Below, piece after piece: positions 16,453 to 25,361 of a DNA stretch of 64,000 nucleotides (position 1 is the stretch's first letter; every line of letters starts with the position of its first letter). The stretch spans positions 1 to 64,000 of the forward strand of contig CAADUJ010000017.1 in the NCBI GenBank assembly GCA_900752195.1, read 5' to 3'. The notes under the pieces are model-generated. The model had not been told where the DNA came from and did no database searches. It saw only the letters and a list, made by a program, of their open reading frames with translations. The DNA comes from an uncultured Negativicutes bacterium (GTDB lineage: Bacteria > Bacillota > Negativicutes > Veillonellales > Megasphaeraceae). The position numbers were made by a program, and so were the translations under genes.

Positions 16453-17697
16453 ATGATAGAAAAAGATACTGTATTATCGCGTTTTTTACGCTATATTTCA
16501 TTTGATACGCAGTCAGATGAAGAAAATGATACCGTATGTCCCAGTACACCGGGACAGGTAGTGTTTGCCAAAGCACTGGCAGATGAATTAAAGAAGATTG
16601 GTATGGAAGACGTAGATCTTGATGACCATGGGTATGTCATGGCTACGTTGCCGGCAAATGGAGCAGAAGGGCCTGTCGTTGGATTTATTTCTCATGTCGA
16701 TACGAGTCCGGAAGCATCGGGAACGAATATTGATCCCTTGTTGGTTAAAGGATATGATGGAAAAGATATTGTGTTAAACAAAGATAAGCATATTGTTTTT
16801 TCTACGTCTATGTTCCCAGAAGTCTTGAAATATAAGGGACAAGATATTTTGTTTACGAAAGGGACGACGTTGCTTGGTGCTGATGACAAGGCAGGTATTA
16901 CGGCTATAGTGAGCGCTATGGAGTATTTGATCCAGCATCCTGAAATTCATCATGGAAAAGTGCGTATTGGGTTTACGCCAGACGAAGAAACGGGACGTAG
17001 TGCGGCTTTATTTGATGTAAAAAAATTCGCTGCTGATTTTGCCTTTACCGTAGATGGTGGAGAACTGGGCGGATTAGAATATGAAAACTTCAATGCAGCA
17101 AATCCTATTATTGTCTTTCATGGATGCAATGTTCATACGGGCTCGGCAAAAGGAAAGATGAAAAATGCCATATCCTTAGCAACAGAATGGCAGGATTTGC
17201 TTCCTGCAGGTGATAAACCTGAATATACAGAAGGTCACGAAGGCTTTTTCCATGTATATAAAATTCAAGGCGATGTAGAAACCTGTACCCTCCATATGCT
17301 CGTTCGTGATCATAATCGGCATCAATTTGAACAACGAAAAATGTTGTTGCAGCAGATGGCAGATTTTATGAACCAAAAGTATGGAATTGGAACGGTAACC
17401 ATTCAGTGGCATGATGTATATTATAATATGTTGGAAAAAATCGAAGATGGTCATATGGACATCGTTGAGTTAGCAAAGGATGCCATGATGGCTGTAGGTG
17501 TTACGCCACAAGTAGCTCCTATTCGGGGTGGCACAGATGGCGCTCAACTTTCTTTCCGTGGATTGCCTTGCCCGAATTTATTTACAGGTGGAGCCAATTT
17601 CCATGGTATTTATGAATACCTTCCCGTTCCGTCGCTCCTTAAAGCTTGTCAGACCGTTATTGAAATTGTAAAACGAACGCCTTCACTCAAAAAATAA
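16453..17697 (+). CDS. pepT: Tripeptide aminopeptidase PepT
   Basis: This 414-residue cytoplasmic dizinc M20 peptidase releases the N-terminal residue of tripeptides. Metal and catalytic residues are in place: H81 and D83 (SHVDTSPEASG), bridging D144 (LLGADDKAGI), E178/E179 (FTPDEETG), D201 (TVDGGELGG) and the late His in GGANFHGI. Length matches the family. The frame opens upstream at 16399, but ATG 16453 has AGAAAGGA before it and gives the normal N-terminus. It converges with an OPT peptide transporter, which would supply its substrates. Confidence 0.96.
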   Translation: MIEKDTVLSRFLRYISFDTQSDEENDTVCPSTPGQVVFAKALADELKKIGMEDVDLDDHGYVMATLPANGAEGPVVGFISHVDTSPEASGTNIDPLLVKGYDGKDIVLNKDKHIVFSTSMFPEVLKYKGQDILFTKGTTLLGADDKAGITAIVSAMEYLIQHPEIHHGKVRIGFTPDEETGRSAALFDVKKFAADFAFTVDGGELGGLEYENFNAANPIIVFHGCNVHTGSAKGKMKNAISLATEWQDLLPAGDKPEYTEGHEGFFHVYKIQGDVETCTLHMLVRDHNRHQFEQRKMLLQQMADFMNQKYGIGTVTIQWHDVYYNMLEKIEDGHMDIVELAKDAMMAVGVTPQVAPIRGGTDGAQLSFRGLPCPNLFTGGANFHGIYEYLPVPSLLKACQTVIEIVKRTPSLKK

Positions 17698-17709
17698 GTA
17701 GTACCAAAG

Positions 17710-17760
17710 AAAACACCTTTCTTACGAACATATCGTCATTCTTCGTAAGAAAGGTGTTTT
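17710..17760. terminator. Bidirectional terminator between pepT and the OPT gene
   Basis: A perfect 19-bp inverted repeat (17710-17728 with 17742-17760) has A-rich and T-rich flanks, serving both convergent genes. Confidence 0.9.
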
Positions 17761-17766
17761 GGGTAT

Positions 17767-19698
17767 CTATGCTTTTTTTACACGTTTGGCAATGGCATAT
17801 AACAAGATGCACAATGCAAAATACGCACAAATTCCGAGATATGTAGCACCAGGTGTTGATACCCAGTCTTTTAAGAACCAGTCAATTCCGGCGATGTGCA
17901 AGACAGCACTAATGAGACTGCCGATAGCGCCGCCAGCGACAAAACCGGAGGCAACGGTACCACCTTCACTGAGACGGCGTTCATTAGTTTCATCGTCATC
18001 GCTGCTGTGGGATACGAGATAGGAGAGGATACCGCCGACCAGGACCGGTGTATTGATTTCCATAGGTAAATAGGTACCTAAGGCAAACGCGAGTGGAGGT
18101 ATCTTTATCATCCATAATAAAACGGCGAAAAAGGCGCCTGCCATGTATAATGGCCATGGGGCGGCACCGCCATCCATAAGGGGCTTTACAATGGCAGCCA
18201 TCGCATTTGCCTGTGGTGCCGCAAGAGCACCATCACCTGTAAATCCATAGGCATGGTTCAATAAGAAGATAACTCCGATAGAAATACAGCCAGATAAGAT
18301 AATAGATACGATTTGCCACTGTTGCATTTTCTTTGGTGTTGCGCCAGTGAGATAGGCTACCTTTTGTTCTGACATAAAGTTACCTGCAACGGCCAAAGTC
18401 GAACAAAGGAAGGAGGCCATGAGCAGAATTGCGATGATACCACTGGTACCATGCATGCCAGCACCACTCATGACAACAGCCGATACGAGAATCATGAATA
18501 TGGTCATTCCGGATACGGGTTCATTTCCGGTAAAGGCAATAGAACTGATGCCCACTACAGAGAGCATGAAGGAAAAGAGGATAATGATGACACAGGCAAG
18601 AATGGTCTGGGTCAACGAACTCGATAAGGACAGATGGAAATAAATCGTGAATAATGTAATCATCAATACCGTGCCTAACACAATTTGGGCCATAGGCATA
18701 TCCTGTTGTGTACGAAGCAGTGTACCAGACGGTTGGGTAGTACCCGATGTGAGATCGGCTGCAGCACGCTTCACGACTTTGACGATGACACCTGACATGG
18801 ATAATAGTCCAATAATACCAGACATAGCAAGCATACCTATGCCAATATGACGAACATATTGTAAGAACACTTCTTGGATTGGTGCATCGGATAAAAGAAT
18901 TTTCTGTCCTTCTACTACCATGAGATGATCTCCGCCTAAGTAATACACGACAGGAATGCAGACAAACCATGAGAAGAAGGAGCCGGCAGCAATGATACAA
19001 GCATAACGAAGCCCTGTAAAGTATCCGATGCCTAGCAAGGCAGCATCGCTGTCAAGGCTGAAAGCAAGTTTATATTTATCTGCCAGGGCTTGCCCCCATG
19101 AGAATGTCAGAGAGGATATGACTTCCTGCCACCAGCCAAGAGCATTTAAAACGAAATCATATGCCATGGCAACGAGTCCGCTGATTACCATGATATGGGC
19201 TTTCGAGCCTTCATTAGACGTGAGCACTTCTGCGGCAGCCCTGCCAGATGGGAAGGGATAGGCATGATCCATGTCTTCACAGAAGTAACGGCGGAATACA
19301 GAAGATAAAAATACACCTAACACGCCGCCTAGTACGACAGGTATTGCCATTTGTGTAAACGTGATGCCCTCGATATGTAAGATATAAAGAGCCGGAAGGA
19401 TAAACATTGCGCCGCCAATGATATTGGTACCGGCGCTGGCAATAGCCTGAATATGAACCGTTTCAGGAAAGGCGTTTTTACGGTGAAATAAAACGGCCAT
19501 TCCCATGGCAAGAACTGAAACTGGTGCAAAGGCATCGACAGTCTGGCCGATTTTCAAGCATAAATACCCAACGGCCAGTGCAAACAAAGCCGCGAAAAAA
19601 AGTCCCCAAAATACGACATATCCGTTGATTTCTTCGTATTGTTTGTAAGGTGACATGGGTGGATGATACCCTTTTGACGAGTGGTGCTCATCAGACAT
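17767..19698 (-). CDS. OPT-family oligopeptide transporter
   Basis: The 643-residue inner-membrane protein has about 14-16 hydrophobic helices and the features of the OPT family: NGYVVFWGLFFAALFALAVG at the start, AFPETVHIQAIASAGTNIIG, and a late NTPVLVGGILSYLV. Bacterial members take up di- to tetrapeptides by proton symport. The N-terminal 20 residues are polar and cytoplasmic. AGGAGG lies upstream of the ATG at 19698. It converges with pepT, which fits a peptide-import and peptide-breakdown pair. Exact substrates are not evident. Confidence 0.9.
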   Translation of the reverse strand: MSDEHHSSKGYHPPMSPYKQYEEINGYVVFWGLFFAALFALAVGYLCLKIGQTVDAFAPVSVLAMGMAVLFHRKNAFPETVHIQAIASAGTNIIGGAMFILPALYILHIEGITFTQMAIPVVLGGVLGVFLSSVFRRYFCEDMDHAYPFPSGRAAAEVLTSNEGSKAHIMVISGLVAMAYDFVLNALGWWQEVISSLTFSWGQALADKYKLAFSLDSDAALLGIGYFTGLRYACIIAAGSFFSWFVCIPVVYYLGGDHLMVVEGQKILLSDAPIQEVFLQYVRHIGIGMLAMSGIIGLLSMSGVIVKVVKRAAADLTSGTTQPSGTLLRTQQDMPMAQIVLGTVLMITLFTIYFHLSLSSSLTQTILACVIIILFSFMLSVVGISSIAFTGNEPVSGMTIFMILVSAVVMSGAGMHGTSGIIAILLMASFLCSTLAVAGNFMSEQKVAYLTGATPKKMQQWQIVSIILSGCISIGVIFLLNHAYGFTGDGALAAPQANAMAAIVKPLMDGGAAPWPLYMAGAFFAVLLWMIKIPPLAFALGTYLPMEINTPVLVGGILSYLVSHSSDDDETNERRLSEGGTVASGFVAGGAIGSLISAVLHIAGIDWFLKDWVSTPGATYLGICAYFALCILLYAIAKRVKKA

Positions 19699-19710
19699 AA
19701 TAACAACGAC

Positions 19711-19755
19711 CTCCTAAAAAAGAAATACCTTGCTGTCGATGAACGCAAGCAAGGT
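19711..19755 (-). promoter_or_regulatory. Attenuator-like hairpin in the OPT leader
   Basis: Read on the minus strand, ACCTTGCT (19755-19748) pairs with AGCAAGGT (19734-19727), and a T-rich stretch (TTTCTTTTTT) follows directly, just before the Shine-Dalgarno site. It resembles a terminator placed inside the 5' leader. Confidence 0.45.
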
Positions 19756-20082
19756 TCCAATACTGCATTGTGTGGATTTAAAACAGCTGCAGATATAAAG
19801 AAACAAATTTATTTTACGAAACGTTAAAAGGAATGTCAAATAAGAGAGTACTATTATAAATGTTAAAATACAATGATATTTGTAAAAACATAAATCTTTT
19901 AATATATTTCCAAAGTAATTATTAAAATGTGCATAAAAAATGGAAAATTAATAAATAAAAGTAGTACGATTATTTTATAGGAACCGCATGCTGCATAAAG
20001 AGTGTCTCCTTCCCATGACGAAAGGAAGATAAGACGGATTAGGGGAATAATATGGCATGAAGCATGGATTACAAATTTGAGA
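19756..20082. other. AT-rich intergenic region, no gene seen
   Basis: This lies upstream of the OPT gene and downstream of the LysR gene. It is very AT-rich, with several possible -10 boxes on the minus strand but no convincing promoter pair, no open frame and no strong repeat. Confidence 0.5.
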
Positions 20083-20970
20083 TTAGTGCAACCAGTTTTG
20101 AAGATGGTTACATATTTCGAATAGCTCTTTCATAGAAGGCGTTATGTATTTATCTTTATGATAGACTAAGGAAAAATAGCGTTTAAAGGTCAAGCCAGGA
20201 AGCGACAATTCAGTTACGATTCCTTGTGAAAGTTCCTGTTTGACGAGTCGGCGTGACAAGGCGGAAACACCTAAATTAGCGATGATGGCTTTCTTGATAG
20301 CCGTTGAATTATTAAATATGCCAATAATTTGATAGCAAATGTGATGACGATTCATAGTGTATTCAAAGAGTTCACGCGTCCCACTGCCTTCTTCCCGAAC
20401 AAATACGGGGAGAGGAGAACACTCTTTGGCATCGAGAAGAGAGCGATGACTCCATTCGTTTTCAGGTGCCGTTATAAGAGCTAAATGGTCTGTCAAAATC
20501 GGTTGGGAGTGTAAATAAGGTGAATGTAGTTTCCCTTCTACAAGAGCTGCATCTAGCTTATCTTCCAATAGTAATTGCTCCAGTTCTTCCGTGTTATGGA
20601 TGGTTGAGATAATGTGCCATCGAGGGTTTTGTTTTTTACAATACGTTAGCAAGTCTATCAATAGCACATCACCTATGGTAATGCTGGCACCTAGGCGAAT
20701 GGTTGGATGTTCCTTCATCGTCGTCATGGTCTCTTCTATCTTAGTATAGAATGAGAGAAGCTGGTATACATACTGCTGAAGATGCATACCGGCCTGGGTA
20801 AGCGTAATGTGGCGTCCAAGACGTTGAAACAGTAACACGTGATAGTACTTTTCCATTTCATGGATTGCTTGTGTAACCGATGGTTGGCTGATATGAAGTT
20901 GTCGAGCTGCCTGGGTCATATTGAGAGATTCACAAACGGCAATAAATATTTTAAAATGTCTTAATGTCAT
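20083..20970 (-). CDS. LysR-family regulator divergent from a YeiH-type transporter
   Basis: The 295-residue regulator has the LysR winged helix-turn-helix at residues 1-60 (MTQAARQLHISQPSVTQAIH) and a two-lobed periplasmic-binding-like effector domain (about 88-290). It is divergent from a YeiH-family gene; in E. coli yeiH is next to the LysR gene yeiE, and sulfur-linked LysR proteins often sit in this position. ATG 20970 is preferred over 20988 because AAAAAGGAG lies just before it. It probably controls the neighbouring transporter and itself. Confidence 0.9.
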   Translation of the reverse strand: MTLRHFKIFIAVCESLNMTQAARQLHISQPSVTQAIHEMEKYYHVLLFQRLGRHITLTQAGMHLQQYVYQLLSFYTKIEETMTTMKEHPTIRLGASITIGDVLLIDLLTYCKKQNPRWHIISTIHNTEELEQLLLEDKLDAALVEGKLHSPYLHSQPILTDHLALITAPENEWSHRSLLDAKECSPLPVFVREEGSGTRELFEYTMNRHHICYQIIGIFNNSTAIKKAIIANLGVSALSRRLVKQELSQGIVTELSLPGLTFKRYFSLVYHKDKYITPSMKELFEICNHLQNWLH

Positions 20971-21046
20971 GATACGCTCCTTTTTCAATAGGTAAATATA
21001 TATGAATTATATTATATATTAGTATTTTACGTATTGAAAGGGAATA

Positions 21047-21077
21047 CCTATACTATAAGCATAAAAGATAGTATAGG
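21047..21077 (+). promoter_or_regulatory. Perfect 10-bp inverted repeat before the YeiH gene
   Basis: CCTATACTAT (21047-21056) and ATAGTATAGG (21068-21077) are separated by 11 bases. The ATAC/GTAT content resembles LysR recognition sites. The 3' arm includes the start of the Shine-Dalgarno AGGAG, so in RNA the hairpin could hide the ribosome site. Confidence 0.55.
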
Positions 21078-21089
21078 AGTGAAATTGAT

Positions 21090-22103
21090 ATGATAGGTTT
21101 TTTATTTCGGAATCGGCGTAATGCTCTGATAGGTGTGGTACTAACTCTTGTTTGTTCCCTCATGGCACAGTCATTATCTTCATTGCCAGCCTTATCCGTA
21201 ATCGGTCATCTTGTATTAGCGTTACTACTGGGGATGCTTATTCAGTTGTATCAACCTATTGCCATGGCTGCCCGTGAGAGTACGGGATTTATTGCCAATG
21301 TATTTCTTCGTACCGGCATCATCCTTCTTGGGTTTAAATTAAATCTTATCTTGTTGCTTAGTGTGGGGCTTGAAAGCTTGGAAGCAGCTATTTTCGTTGT
21401 ATTGCTCATGATTCCCATCAACTACATTATGGCACGTATCTTCCATGTTGATCATACACTGGCACTTCTTACGGCTTGTGGTTGTAGTATATGTGGTGCA
21501 GCAGCTGTAATGGGCGTATCAGGTACGTTAAAAGCTAAAGTGGATCAATCCGTTTTAGCTGTAGCAATCGTAGCTATTTTAGGGACGATTTTCACACTGA
21601 TTGAAGTATTCCTAGAGCCTTTTCTTGGATTTACAGCAAATCAATTTGGCATCATGGCAGGACTGAGCCTTCATGAAATCGCCCACGCTGTTGCGGCTGG
21701 TGGCAGTATGGGAACTGCTGGGACCGATAGTGCTGTCATTGCAAAGTTATCACGCGTCCTTTTGTTGGCACCGGTAACGATTCTCCTTGGTTGTTTGGAA
21801 GCCTGGCGCACACGCAGAAAATCGGGCGAATCTTCTGAATCGATACGTGTCCCGATTCCTTGGTTTATGGGCGGCTTTATTGTAGCCAGTGCAATCGGTT
21901 CATATGTCCCGGCTGTCGAAGTTGCTATACCGATATTAGTGAAAATGGCATATCTTATTTTAGGAATGGCAATGGCTGCATTAGGTGTAAATGTTAATTT
22001 TACAGTGATTGCGAAAAAAGGACTTCGTCCCATGGGGACCGCTTTCGTTTGTTCCTGGATTCTTTTGGGGATGTCGTGGTATATTGTAAAAAATATGTTC
22101 TAA
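21090..22103 (+). CDS. YeiH/UPF0324-family membrane transporter, putative sulfate exporter family
   Basis: The 337-residue inner-membrane protein has about 10 helices and the family signatures LLLGMLIQLYQPIAMAARES, FLRTGIILLGFKLNL, the glycine/cysteine-rich ACGCSICGAAAVMG and GLSLHEIAHAVAAGGSMG. Family members are annotated as putative sulfate or sulfonate exporters, on limited evidence. The divergent LysR gene is the likely regulator. AGGAG precedes the ATG by about nine bases. Confidence 0.9.
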   Translation: MIGFLFRNRRNALIGVVLTLVCSLMAQSLSSLPALSVIGHLVLALLLGMLIQLYQPIAMAARESTGFIANVFLRTGIILLGFKLNLILLLSVGLESLEAAIFVVLLMIPINYIMARIFHVDHTLALLTACGCSICGAAAVMGVSGTLKAKVDQSVLAVAIVAILGTIFTLIEVFLEPFLGFTANQFGIMAGLSLHEIAHAVAAGGSMGTAGTDSAVIAKLSRVLLLAPVTILLGCLEAWRTRRKSGESSESIRVPIPWFMGGFIVASAIGSYVPAVEVAIPILVKMAYLILGMAMAALGVNVNFTVIAKKGLRPMGTAFVCSWILLGMSWYIVKNMF

Positions 22104-22132
22104 TTTAAGTAAAAATAAATCCCCATTCGTGA

Positions 22133-22160
22133 AAGCAGCTTTTAGGAGCTGCTTTTTTTT
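22133..22160 (+). terminator. Terminator after the YeiH gene
   Basis: AAAGCAGCT (22133-22141) pairs with AGCTGCTTT (22147-22155), followed by eight T in total. Confidence 0.9.
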
Positions 22161-22284
22161 ATGTGAAAAGCTTGATTTTACATATCAAGCAATGGAAAAA
22201 TAATTGGTTTCTGTTATAATAATAAAAGATATAAATGTAACGATATGCAATACAAGCACCAGCTGTAGAGAAATCTGAAAATTT

Positions 22285-22304
22285 TTGACAGTATTTTGAC
22301 AGTA
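22285..22304 (+). repeat. Tandem TTTTGACAGTA repeat upstream of the HD-GYP gene
   Basis: TTGACAGTA occurs at 22285-22293 and 22296-22304. Each copy holds a consensus -35 hexamer, but no good -10 box lies 17 bases downstream of either, so a promoter is possible but not shown. Confidence 0.35.
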
Positions 22305-22419
22305 AGAGATGATGATTTTAAAGAAGTCATTACGAAAAGCTATTGCAAACATACATATACTGATTATTGGCATATATCTGTTGCCGTATGGTGCGATACG
22401 ATTGCAGGAAGGAATGTGT

Positions 22420-23685
22420 ATGAAGATTAATCCATTGTATTTATTTTTGCCGATGATTGAAGCATTAGATATTGAAGAACATGACTTAGTAGGGTCAACG
22501 GCTGGTCATGGTGCACGGACGGCGTATTTAGCATATACTATGGCAAAGAACTTAAACTGGAGCCGTAATCAATTATTGGATTTTTCCCTATCCGCTCTTC
22601 TGCATGATTGTGGATCTGTAGAAACAATACGTAATATGAGAGACGCAGCGAAAAGAGGCGTACCCTTTACGGCGTCATTTTCAAATGGAACAATCGTTAC
22701 GGACGCCAGCATTCATGCTTAACTGGGAGAAAATATAATTCGCAATCTTCCGTTTTATTCTTCCGTTAAAGGTGTGATCCAAATGCACCATGAACACGCA
22801 GATGGTTCAGGGCCCATGGGCCTTACAGAAGGAATGATAGACGAACGAGCCCAAATACTGTATCTTGCCGACAGGATGGATATATGGTACGATTTATTAT
22901 CTCTTTCAGAAGAGGGATTCCATCAGATGATGGCTGATTTCCGCAAAAAGATTCATCATGAATTTACAGGAATGGCCATTGAACTTATGAATCGCAGCCT
23001 TACATACACGCATATGCAAGCAATCCAACATTGTCCTATCAATTCCTTATTGAAAGAAATCCTTCCACAGCGTCTTGATGAGTATACGATGGACGATATG
23101 TTGGCTTTGACGACTTTTTTTGAACGAATCGTAGATAATAAATCTTCTTTTACGAAGGTCCATTCTCATGGTATTGCCATGAAAGCATTGCGCCTGAGTG
23201 CGTATTATAAATGGGAAGAAGAAAAACGAGAACGCTTTCTCCTGGCTGCTTCTCTCCATGATTATGGAAAGCTTCGAATTGATTCAGCCATTCTTGAGAA
23301 AGCGGGTCCTTTGACAGACGAAGAGTTTCAAACGATGAAAACCCATGTGCGATGGACCTATGAGGTATTAAATGATATTCCAGGTTTTGAAGATATTCGC
23401 GATTGGGCGTCTTTTCATCATGAAAAATTAGATGGAAGTGGCTATTTTAAAGGGTTGAAAGGAGAGGCTCTTAGTTTTGAATCCCGCCTTATGGCGTGTA
23501 TTGATATATACCAGGCTTTAACAGAAAAAAGACCGTATAAAGTAGGGTATTCCCATGACAAATCAATTCACATCATGGAAGAGATGGCAAAAGATGGAAA
23601 AATAGATGGCTCTATCGTAAACGATATGAATCAGTTTTTTGGACCCAACGCACAGGTAATACAAGATTATATGGCAGTAAAATGA
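22420..23685 (+). pseudogene. Tandem HD/HD-GYP protein interrupted by one in-frame stop codon
   Basis: One frame runs from ATG 22420 (GGAAGGA upstream) to 23685, broken only by TAA at 22720-22722. The first part has an HD motif (ALLHDCGS); immediately after the stop the frame continues with LGENIIRNLPFYSSVKGVIQ and the partner motif MHHEHADGSGP, so both sides belong to one domain. A second, complete HD-GYP domain follows. A single C-to-T change from CAA, or G-to-T from GAA, would explain the stop. HD-GYP proteins hydrolyse cyclic di-GMP. A fresh pseudogene, a strain-level mutation, readthrough or a base error are all possible. Confidence 0.75.
22774..23685 (+). CDS. HD-GYP domain protein, downstream part of the broken gene
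   Basis: If translation restarts after the stop, the GTG at 22774 or a later ATG gives about 300 residues with a full HD-GYP domain: HD in AASLHDYGKLRI and the GYP signature in FHHEKLDGSGYFKGL, where F replaces the P of GYP. This part could still be an active cyclic di-GMP phosphodiesterase. No clear Shine-Dalgarno site precedes the GTG, which argues against an independent gene. Confidence 0.5.
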   Translation: MIQMHHEHADGSGPMGLTEGMIDERAQILYLADRMDIWYDLLSLSEEGFHQMMADFRKKIHHEFTGMAIELMNRSLTYTHMQAIQHCPINSLLKEILPQRLDEYTMDDMLALTTFFERIVDNKSSFTKVHSHGIAMKALRLSAYYKWEEEKRERFLLAASLHDYGKLRIDSAILEKAGPLTDEEFQTMKTHVRWTYEVLNDIPGFEDIRDWASFHHEKLDGSGYFKGLKGEALSFESRLMACIDIYQALTEKRPYKVGYSHDKSIHIMEEMAKDGKIDGSIVNDMNQFFGPNAQVIQDYMAVK

Positions 23686-23690
23686 CATAA

Positions 23691-23737
23691 AAAGAATCCC
23701 GATGAGAATATAATAGGACTCATGGGGATTCTTTTTT
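23691..23737 (+). terminator. Terminator after the HD-GYP gene
   Basis: AAAGAATCCCGATGAG pairs with CTCATGGGGATTCTTT, with one unpaired position, and seven T close the hairpin. Confidence 0.85.
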
Positions 23738-23852
23738 TGAGCTAGATTGTTAAAACATAGGCAGCGGTTCTGTAATTGAACCGTATCTTTATTGTGTGGG
23801 GATAGGATATGTCATTCTGACAGCAGAGAATGCCTTACCGCTGCTATTTCGG

Positions 23853-24404
23853 TTACGCAGAAATTTCCTTGCGTGCTGCACATTTACCTATTAGCCATAC
23901 AGCAGTTTTGGCAACCAGACAACCAATGAGAATTCCGCCTAAGACGTCAGTAGGATAATGTCCCCCTAAATAGAGGCGGGATAATCCAATCAAGACGGCT
24001 AAGAAAAGAGCGGGGATGCCATAGCGTTTCGGCATCATTTCAAAGATGACAAATGCAACTGCAAATGCGATTGCCGTATGACCGGAAGGAAAAGAAAAAT
24101 CCGCAGGCGGAGAGATGATTGGCACTATATCCGTATATGCAAGAAAAGGTCGTGGACGGGCTATCAATGGTTTTAAAATTCCATTGGACACAATCAGATC
24201 CATGAAAATTGCCAAAAAAGCGGTAGTACCAGTTATTCTTGTTTTTTTACGGACAAATAAAAATAAGGAGATGAACATCCAGATGAGCCCTAAATTTCCT
24301 ATGTCGGTCATACTTTCCCAAAACATAGTAGCCACATCACCGCGCATATGTTGTTGGACCCAGAGTAGAAATTGTGGATCAAGAGTGGTAAGTGTGTGAA
24401 CCAT
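23853..24404 (-). CDS. PAP2-family phosphatase, probably undecaprenyl-diphosphate or lipid phosphatase
   Basis: The 183-residue membrane protein has five to six helices and the three phosphatase signatures: LIARPRPF (motif 1, with the preceding K), FPSGHTAIAF (motif 2) and SRLYLGGHYPTDVLGG (motif 3). Such proteins remove phosphate from undecaprenyl diphosphate or phosphatidylglycerol phosphate on the outer face of the inner membrane. The frame extends upstream to 24509, but ATG 24404 follows GAAAGAGGA by eight bases. It is monocistronic. Confidence 0.88.
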   Translation of the reverse strand: MVHTLTTLDPQFLLWVQQHMRGDVATMFWESMTDIGNLGLIWMFISLFLFVRKKTRITGTTAFLAIFMDLIVSNGILKPLIARPRPFLAYTDIVPIISPPADFSFPSGHTAIAFAVAFVIFEMMPKRYGIPALFLAVLIGLSRLYLGGHYPTDVLGGILIGCLVAKTAVWLIGKCAARKEISA

Positions 24405-24539
24405 GTATATCATCCTCTTTCTAAGTGATAGGTCTATCATAAAATGAAAACCTAAACAAAAACTAACGGGACTATAAAAAATGAAAAAACTCTCATAGGA
24501 AAACTGCAAAGCGTAAAAGAAGTATGTATGGATACATAG

Positions 24540-24743
24540 TCAAATCATGCTGTGAATCATCGACATGAGATATAGCAGCACTACCAAAACAGGCACGCGT
24601 ATGGAGTACAGTCGTAAATTCTTTTTATGGTGCTTCACAGCCATCTTCATACGGAATGGCAATATAATATCCCTGTCAGGAGGAAGAGTTAATACGTATG
24701 TAAATGGAGCAAAGAAAACCAAAATGTAAAGGAACAGGTTCAT
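24540..24743 (-). CDS. Possible small membrane protein
   Basis: From ATG 24743 the frame encodes 67 residues with hydrophobic segments at both ends (NLFLYILVFFAPFTYVL and VPVLVVLLYLMSMI) around a basic middle. The pattern suits a small inner-membrane protein. No Shine-Dalgarno site precedes the ATG or the upstream TTG at 24779, and no family is recognised. It may be a remnant. Confidence 0.3.
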   Translation of the reverse strand: MNLFLYILVFFAPFTYVLTLPPDRDIILPFRMKMAVKHHKKNLRLYSIRVPVLVVLLYLMSMIHSMI

Positions 24744-24779
24744 GTGCAGCAGAAACAGTTCCAGTATATTATGCAGCAA

Positions 24780-25082
24780 CTTGCTGCTTTAAAATGATAG
24801 AACTATATATTTACTTGATTACCATACATTGAACACAATCATTCAAGTCATTCGTAAAAAGCCAGATTCATATTTCTGCAGCTGACTTTTTTTGAAAAGA
24901 GTATGTATAACAGGTTACAATGCGTCAATCCGTATTTAGATATTTTGTTAAAAAGTACGTTAGTGATAATATAATCGAAATCTGTATTAGAGCTTTATCT
25001 TCAAATCGGTGATGACGTACACGTTATAATGTCCCTAGTATATCGATTATGAGGAAGAACAACATGAGATAGGCTAAGGGTT
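24780..25082. other. AT-rich intergenic region without a recognisable gene
   Basis: No frame of useful length with a ribosome site is present. It lies downstream of the truncated zinc-ribbon copy and may contain the decayed remainder of that gene, but no match to the full-length copy's tail could be seen by eye. Confidence 0.4.
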
Positions 25083-25193
25083 TCATCTGTATAGGAGGTA
25101 TATGAAGAGGTATCTTTCTTCTACACATTGTACACAGTACGTATCGTCGTCATCGAGTTCCCAGCCACAGTTCGGGCAAAATCGATGTCCCAT
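25083..25193 (-). pseudogene. Truncated copy of the zinc-ribbon membrane protein gene
   Basis: ATG 25193 (GAAAGGAGA seven bases upstream) encodes 36 residues: MGHRFCPNCGWELDDDDTYC, then VQC and an unrelated short tail. The head matches the start of the protein at 3893-4609 almost residue for residue (CPNCGWELDEDDEYCVQC there), including nucleotide similarity. The acidic linker and membrane helices are missing. The intact ribosome site means that a 36-residue zinc-ribbon peptide could still be made. Confidence 0.6.
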
Positions 25194-25296
25194 AACGATT
25201 TCTCCTTTCAATCATTCCAGTATTACTGAGTATTATTAATTTTAGTGTACAGCATGGCGCTAGTCATTGCCATGGAAGCAGAAATAATTATTTTAG

Positions 25297-25325
25297 TTGA
25301 CTTTGATACATTGAAAGTGTACTAT
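25297..25325 (+). promoter_or_regulatory. Probable promoter of cysE
   Basis: TTGACT (25297-25302), 17 bases, TACTAT (25320-25325), 37 bases before the ATG. Confidence 0.55.
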
Positions 25326-25361
25326 AAAAGTAGTATTTTTTACCACTAGGGGGAGTATTTC

